Part shown: positions 24,804-29,011 of the stretch, piece by piece
Layout of the letters: every line of letters begins with the position of its first letter
Position numbering within the stretch: the first letter of the stretch is position 1
IMG/VR virus record: IMGVR_UViG_3300034073_004140
Coordinates: 1 to 29,011 of that record
From: a virus
Strand: one strand, 5' to 3'
Length of the DNA: 29,011 bases
Notes under the pieces: model-generated
Told to the model about the DNA's origin: nothing
Databases searched by the model: none
The model's input: the letters and a program-made list of their open reading frames with translations, nothing else
Made by a program: the position numbers and the translations under genes

Positions 24804-27800
24804 GTAACTCTTTTCTCTAGTGCTTCAAGTCTACTCTTAAGTGCATCTATTTCATTCGACATCTCATTAATTGTATTGACAAGAACTGGTATCAAATGAT
24901 CATTTGTCATTTGAAGTTTTTCCGGCATCTCTTTACTTACGATGACAGGATTGTCACCTTCAGCCTCTAGAATGTTTTGTGCGCTGAAACCATATCGTTT
25001 TCTGGTATCCGTAATTTCACCAGTGTCTCGATTTTTAAATGAGAATTCAATTGGTGTAATCTTTCGAAGAAAATCTCTACCGTGTGGAACAGGTCCGAAG
25101 ATTGTTTTGTCACGAACATCTGAAACAGTAGTCCAACCAATTTGAATTTGAGCGCAAGTATGTGCATTATTGCCCATGATGATGCGATTTGATTCAGTTG
25201 TGATATTAGCTAGACCAATTGTTCCAACAGCAGCATTGCATCCAAAGAAAAGATTGTTGCTGCCAGTGGTGTTACAGTAACCAGCACATTGACCAGCAAA
25301 GATGTTATTATTGCCAGTGGTGTTAGCAGCACCAGCAGCATTACCAATGAAATTATTGTTAGAGCCAGTGGTGTTATTTAAACCAGCACTTTGACCAAAG
25401 AAATTATTACTACAGCCAGTGGTATTGCCATAACCAGCACTTGAACCAATGAAATTATTAAAACCGCCAGTGGTATTGTAGCGACCAGCACTTGCACCAA
25501 AGAAATTATTACTAGTGCCAGTGGTGTTGTTTAGACCAGCACTTGCACCAAAGAAATTATTACTAGTGCCAGTGGTGTTACTGCAACCAGCATTCACACC
25601 AATGAAATTATTGTAACTGCCAGTGGTGTTCTTGTAACCAGCACGATTACCAATGAAATTGTTATGTCCGCCAGTTGTGTTATAGTAACCAGCACGATTA
25701 CCAAAAAAATTATTTTGGCTGCCAGTGGTATTATAGTAGCCAGTTTGCCTACCAAAGAAATTATTATAATTGCCTGTGGTATTATAGAAACCTGCTAATG
25801 GACCAAAGAAATTGTTACAATTACCTGTTGTGTTACAGTAACCAGCACATGCACCAAAGAAATTATTAAAAAATCCAGTGGTATTATTGTTACCAGCCAC
25901 GTAACCCATAAAATTATTATAAGCGCCTGTGGTGGTATTGCGACCAGCACATAAACCAGCGAAGAAGTTGTAACAGGCATCGTTACAGTAACCAGCTGCT
26001 AAACCAATAAAAATATTACCAATGCCTGTGACGTTAAAGCGACCTGCATCTTTTCCAAAGAAAGTATTATTGCTACCAGTTGTATTTTTACAACCAGCAA
26101 GATTACCAATGAAAGTGTTATAACTGCCATTAGTATTACAGAGACCAGCACATTGACCAATGAAAGTATTGCCACTGCCAGTGGTATTGCCATAACCAGA
26201 TACAAGACCAAAGAAATTATTATGACATCCAGTGGTGTTGCTGGAACCAGCTTGATTACCAAAGAAATTATTACAACTGCCAGTGGTATTAGTTATGCCA
26301 GCAGCATTACCAAAGAAATTATTATGACAGCCACTGCTATTGCCGCGACCAGCATATCGACCAAAGAAATTATTAAAACAGCCAGTAGTATTGTAGCGAC
26401 CAGCACAACAACCAATGAAATTATTATAACTGCCAGTGGTATTGTAGCGACCAGCACAAAAACCAATAAAATTATTACTAGTGCCAGTGGTGTTAGAGAA
26501 ACCAGCACATTGACCAAAGAAATTATTATTACAGCCAGTGGTATTGGAGCGACCAGCACTTGGACCAAAGAAATTATTATTGCTGCCAGTGGTGTTACAG
26601 AAACCAGCCCATCTACCAAAGAAATTATTAAAACAGCCAGTGGTGTTATTGCGACCAGCACATAGACCAAAGAAATTATTATAGCTGCCTGTTGTGTTAA
26701 CCAAACCAGCACTATTACCAATGAAATTATTATTGCTACCCGTCGTGTTACAGTAGCCAGCCGACTCACCAAAGAAATTATTATGACTGCCTGTTGTGTT
26801 AAAGCGTCCGGTATAATAACCAAAGAAATTATTATTGCTGCCTGTTGTGTTCAAACAACCAGCACTTCCACCAAAGAAATTATTCTTCCAGCCTGTTGTG
26901 TTACATAAACCAGCACAACGACCAAAGAAATTATTATAGCTGCCTGCTGTGTTAAAGTAACCAGCACTTAGACCAAAGAAATTATTACAGCCGCCTGTTG
27001 TGTTACAGAAACCAGCACTTTGACCAAAGAAATTATTATTACAGCCAGTGGTGTTACTGTAACCAGCAGCGCAACCAAAGAAATTATTGTGATTGCCAAT
27101 TGTATTGGAAAAACCAGCACTTTGACCAAAAAAGTTATTCCAAGCACCACTGATATTACACATACCAGCACAAAGACCAGCAAAGAAGTTACAACCGCCA
27201 ATGATATTGTAGCGACCAGCATTTAAACCGATAAAAGTATTATGACAGCCTGTTGTATTACAGAAACCTGCACATCGATTAATAAAGGTATTATATTTGC
27301 CATTGGTATTAAAACGACCAGCATCACGACCAAGGAAAATATTATCATTACCATCGATATTAGCGTAACCAGCACATTGACCAGCAAAGAAGTTATAACT
27401 GCCAGTGATGTTACAGTAACCAGCAGCGCAACCAAAGAAATTATTATTACATCCAGTGGTATTATTAATACCAGCAAAATGACCAAAGAAATTATTAAAT
27501 CTAGCAGTGGTGGTAGAACGACCTGCTTGATTACCAATGAAAGTATTACCAAATCCAGTGGTATTAGCGTAACCAGCATAGTAACCAATGAAATTATTAG
27601 AACCACCAGTGGTGTTACAGTAACCAGCACATGTACCAGCAAAGAAGTTATGACAGCCAGTGGTATTACTGTAACCAGCAAGATAACCAAAGAAATTATT
27701 CATACTGCCAGTGGTGTTACTGTAACCAGCACATAAACCTGCGAAAAAGTTATGACTACCAGTGGTGTTACATAAACCAGCACATGCACCAATAAAAGTA

Positions 27801-29011
27801 TTATGACTGCCAGTGGTGTTAAAGCGACCAGCGCATAAACCTGCGAAAAAGTTATAGCTACCGTAGTTATTGGCTAAACCAGCACTGTTACCGAAGAAAT
27901 TATTGTGACTGCCAGCATTCAAATAACCAGCAAAATGACCAAAGCTATTATTATTACAACCAGTAATGCTAAGAAAACCAGCATAGCGACCAAGGTAATT
28001 ATTATGACTGCCAGTGGTATTGGAGCGACCAGCTTGATTACCAAAAAAGTTATTATAACAACCAGTGGTGTTAAGACGACCAGCAGCTAGACCAAAGAAA
28101 TTATTAAAACTGCCAGTGGTGTTATTGCAACCAGCACTTTGACCAAAGAAATTATTACCAGCGCCAGTGGTGTTACGAAAACCACTATTACATCCTAAAA
28201 AGTTATTAAAACTGCCAGTGGTGGTGGCAAAACCTGAAGAAAAACCTGCGAAGAAGTTATGACATCCAGTGGTGTTACAGAAACCAGCACATTGACCGAA
28301 GAAAATATTACCAGCGCCAGTGGTGTTATTGTAACCAGCATATTGACCAATGAAAATATTAAAACATCCTGTGGTGTTGTAGCGACCAGCACAGGAACCA
28401 GCAAAGAAGTTGTGACTACCAGTGCTATTGGCATAACCAGTATAACAACCAAAGAAATTATTATGAGATCCTGTGGTGTTATTGAGACCAGCAGCAAGAC
28501 CTAAAAAATTATTCCAACTACCTGTAGTGTTATTTCTACCTGAATTATTACCAATGTAATTATTATTACAGCCTGTAGTATTGTTACGACCTGTATATTT
28601 TCCAATAAAATTATTGTTAGATGCTGTTTCATTATATAATCCAGCACCTTTACCAAAGAAATTATTGTAAGAACCTGTGCTATTATACTTACCAGCTTCA
28701 TGACCAAAGAAATTGTTATAACATCCGCTACTATTACATCGTCCAGCATTTAAACCAAAAATATTATTAAAACATCCTGTAGTGTTAATACAACCAGCAT
28801 TTTGACCTAAGAAAATGTTCCAACTACCAGCTAAGTTGCATCGGCCAGCAGATTCACCTAAAAAGATATTACTGACGCCAGTGGTGTTACAAAAACCAGC
28901 TCGTGATCCTGCAAAAAAGTTGCTGCTTCCTCCACCAAAATTACATGACATGCCACTTATTATATTGCAATTACCTTTAGTTACAAATGCACTTGTAGTT
29001 TTTTCTGTATA
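24800..29011 (-). CDS. Giant repeat tail fibre with S74 self-cleaving chaperone (5' end beyond window)
   Basis: The frame is open to the right edge. The ATG at 28951 (MSCNFGGGSSNFFAG) is internal, because the 20 codons before it (YTEKTTSAFVTKGNCNIISG) are open and echo the left giant fibre (GSNNIVSCISG), and no ribosome binding site is evident. Counted from that ATG there are 1,383 residues. Residues 8 to about 1240 are roughly 70 units of 17 residues (NTTG-x-x-NNFFG-x-x-AG-x-x), with about 70 Cys. Residues 1256-1383 form a peptidase S74-type intramolecular chaperone: Ser1277-Asp1278 in VSDVRDK with the Lys five residues after the Ser, then ITPIEFSFKNRDTGEI, KRYGFSAQNILE, and a terminal coiled coil (MSNEIDALKSRLEALEKRV). 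The chaperone trimerises the fibre and is then cut off. Role: long host-recognition fibre. Confidence 0.9.
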   Translation of the reverse strand, partial: YTEKTTSAFVTKGNCNIISGMSCNFGGGSSNFFAGSRAGFCNTTGVSNIFLGESAGRCNLAGSWNIFLGQNAGCINTTGCFNNIFGLNAGRCNSSGCYNNFFGHEAGKYNSTGSYNNFFGKGAGLYNETASNNNFIGKYTGRNNTTGCNNNYIGNNSGRNNTTGSWNNFLGLAAGLNNTTGSHNNFFGCYTGYANSTGSHNFFAGSCAGRYNTTGCFNIFIGQYAGYNNTTGAGNIFFGQCAGFCNTTGCHNFFAGFSSGFATTTGSFNNFLGCNSGFRNTTGAGNNFFGQSAGCNNTTGSFNNFFGLAAGRLNTTGCYNNFFGNQAGRSNTTGSHNNYLGRYAGFLSITGCNNNSFGHFAGYLNAGSHNNFFGNSAGLANNYGSYNFFAGLCAGRFNTTGSHNTFIGACAGLCNTTGSHNFFAGLCAGYSNTTGSMNNFFGYLAGYSNTTGCHNFFAGTCAGYCNTTGGSNNFIGYYAGYANTTGFGNTFIGNQAGRSTTTARFNNFFGHFAGINNTTGCNNNFFGCAAGYCNITGSYNFFAGQCAGYANIDGNDNIFLGRDAGRFNTNGKYNTFINRCAGFCNTTGCHNTFIGLNAGRYNIIGGCNFFAGLCAGMCNISGAWNNFFGQSAGFSNTIGNHNNFFGCAAGYSNTTGCNNNFFGQSAGFCNTTGGCNNFFGLSAGYFNTAGSYNNFFGRCAGLCNTTGWKNNFFGGSAGCLNTTGSNNNFFGYYTGRFNTTGSHNNFFGESAGYCNTTGSNNNFIGNSAGLVNTTGSYNNFFGLCAGRNNTTGCFNNFFGRWAGFCNTTGSNNNFFGPSAGRSNTTGCNNNFFGQCAGFSNTTGTSNNFIGFCAGRYNTTGSYNNFIGCCAGRYNTTGCFNNFFGRYAGRGNSSGCHNNFFGNAAGITNTTGSCNNFFGNQAGSSNTTGCHNNFFGLVSGYGNTTGSGNTFIGQCAGLCNTNGSYNTFIGNLAGCKNTTGSNNTFFGKDAGRFNVTGIGNIFIGLAAGYCNDACYNFFAGLCAGRNTTTGAYNNFMGYVAGNNNTTGFFNNFFGACAGYCNTTGNCNNFFGPLAGFYNTTGNYNNFFGRQTGYYNTTGSQNNFFGNRAGYYNTTGGHNNFIGNRAGYKNTTGSYNNFIGVNAGCSNTTGTSNNFFGASAGLNNTTGTSNNFFGASAGRYNTTGGFNNFIGSSAGYGNTTGCSNNFFGQSAGLNNTTGSNNNFIGNAAGAANTTGNNNIFAGQCAGYCNTTGSNNLFFGCNAAVGTIGLANITTESNRIIMGNNAHTCAQIQIGWTTVSDVRDKTIFGPVPHGRDFLRKITPIEFSFKNRDTGEITDTRKRYGFSAQNILEAEGDNPVIVSKEMPEKLQMTNDHLIPVLVNTINEMSNEIDALKSRLEALEKRVT
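25230..28940 (-). repeat. Array of about 70 coding 51-bp repeats (17-residue NTTG units)
   Basis: These are the same 51-base period and the same plus-strand phrases (ccagtggtgttac, ccaaagaaattatt) as at 1-2297. Most units follow NTTG-[SC]-x-NNFFG-x-x-AG-x-x, with occasional FFAG, TFIG and NIFLG variants. A few units are 15-16 residues long (for example around LNAGSHNNFFG and CNDACYNFFAG). Near-identity of many units at the DNA level suggests continuing homogenisation. Confidence 0.92.
28026..28280 (-). repeat. Long direct repeat, right copy (partner at 1-255)
   Basis: It matches 1-255 with about ten mismatches and no indel, in the same orientation and reading frame register. The match fades after 28280 (position 255 of the left copy), where both genes continue with differently ordered units. 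It falls within the giant fibre near its N-terminal side. Confidence 0.9.

Noticed and set aside
28949-28951. ATG at 28951 as the start of the giant fibre
   Set aside because: The frame is open upstream to the window end, no ribosome binding site is seen, and the upstream residues resemble the corresponding part of the left giant fibre.
24800-28951. A bacterial adhesin (YadA-type autotransporter) rather than a phage fibre
   Set aside because: No signal peptide is visible, no C-terminal membrane anchor is present, and the end is an S74 chaperone with phage structural genes nearby.

Overview
The window is a 29-kb piece of a T4-like (contractile-tailed) bacteriophage genome. It is AT-rich and every supported gene lies on the minus strand, so transcription runs from high to low coordinates. 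A complete neck/tail/packaging block in classical T4 order (gp13, gp14, gp15, gp16, gp17, gp18, gp19, gp20) is recognisable from motifs. The fibre modules (collagen-like stalk, 17-residue NTTG repeats, RRGTNAER-type N-terminus, common marine-phage C-terminal domains), the low GC and the gp13/gp14 sequence style point to a marine relative of cyanophage or pelagiphage myoviruses. The host cannot be named from the sequence alone.

Layout in transcription order: (1) 29011-24800, a giant repeat fibre, 5' end beyond the window, ending in an S74-type self-cleaving intramolecular chaperone. (2) 24739-20176, an accessory cassette: two GT-A-like glycosyltransferases, a GT9-like glycosyltransferase, a PAPS-type sulfotransferase, a small unknown protein, an APS-kinase-like/HxGH nucleotidyltransferase fusion and another small unknown protein. 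A near-consensus sigma70-type promoter sits just before it. (3) 20139-10850, the T4 core: neck (gp13, gp14), tail sheath stabiliser (gp15), terminase (gp16, gp17), sheath (gp18), two paralogous tail-tube proteins (gp19 and a second copy) and portal (gp20). (4) 10869-1, four consecutive fibre/virion-surface genes: a collagen-stalk fibre, two smaller repeat fibres and a second giant fibre whose 3' end lies beyond the left edge.

Perfect T4-late-type TATAAATA boxes precede gp13, gp18, the 774-residue fibre gene and possibly the sulfotransferase gene. A hairpin with a U-tract stands between the second tube gene and the portal gene. No tRNA, integrase, IS element or CRISPR was seen, and there is no gene-free stretch above about 100 bases.

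The most interesting elements are the putative glycan-sulfation cassette (PAPS supply, sulfotransferase and three glycosyltransferases in one operon) placed between a giant fibre and the neck genes, and the two giant fibre genes. Those two genes share a 255-bp tract of about 96% identity in direct orientation, 28 kb apart, and are built from hundreds of residues of Cys-rich 17-residue repeats.
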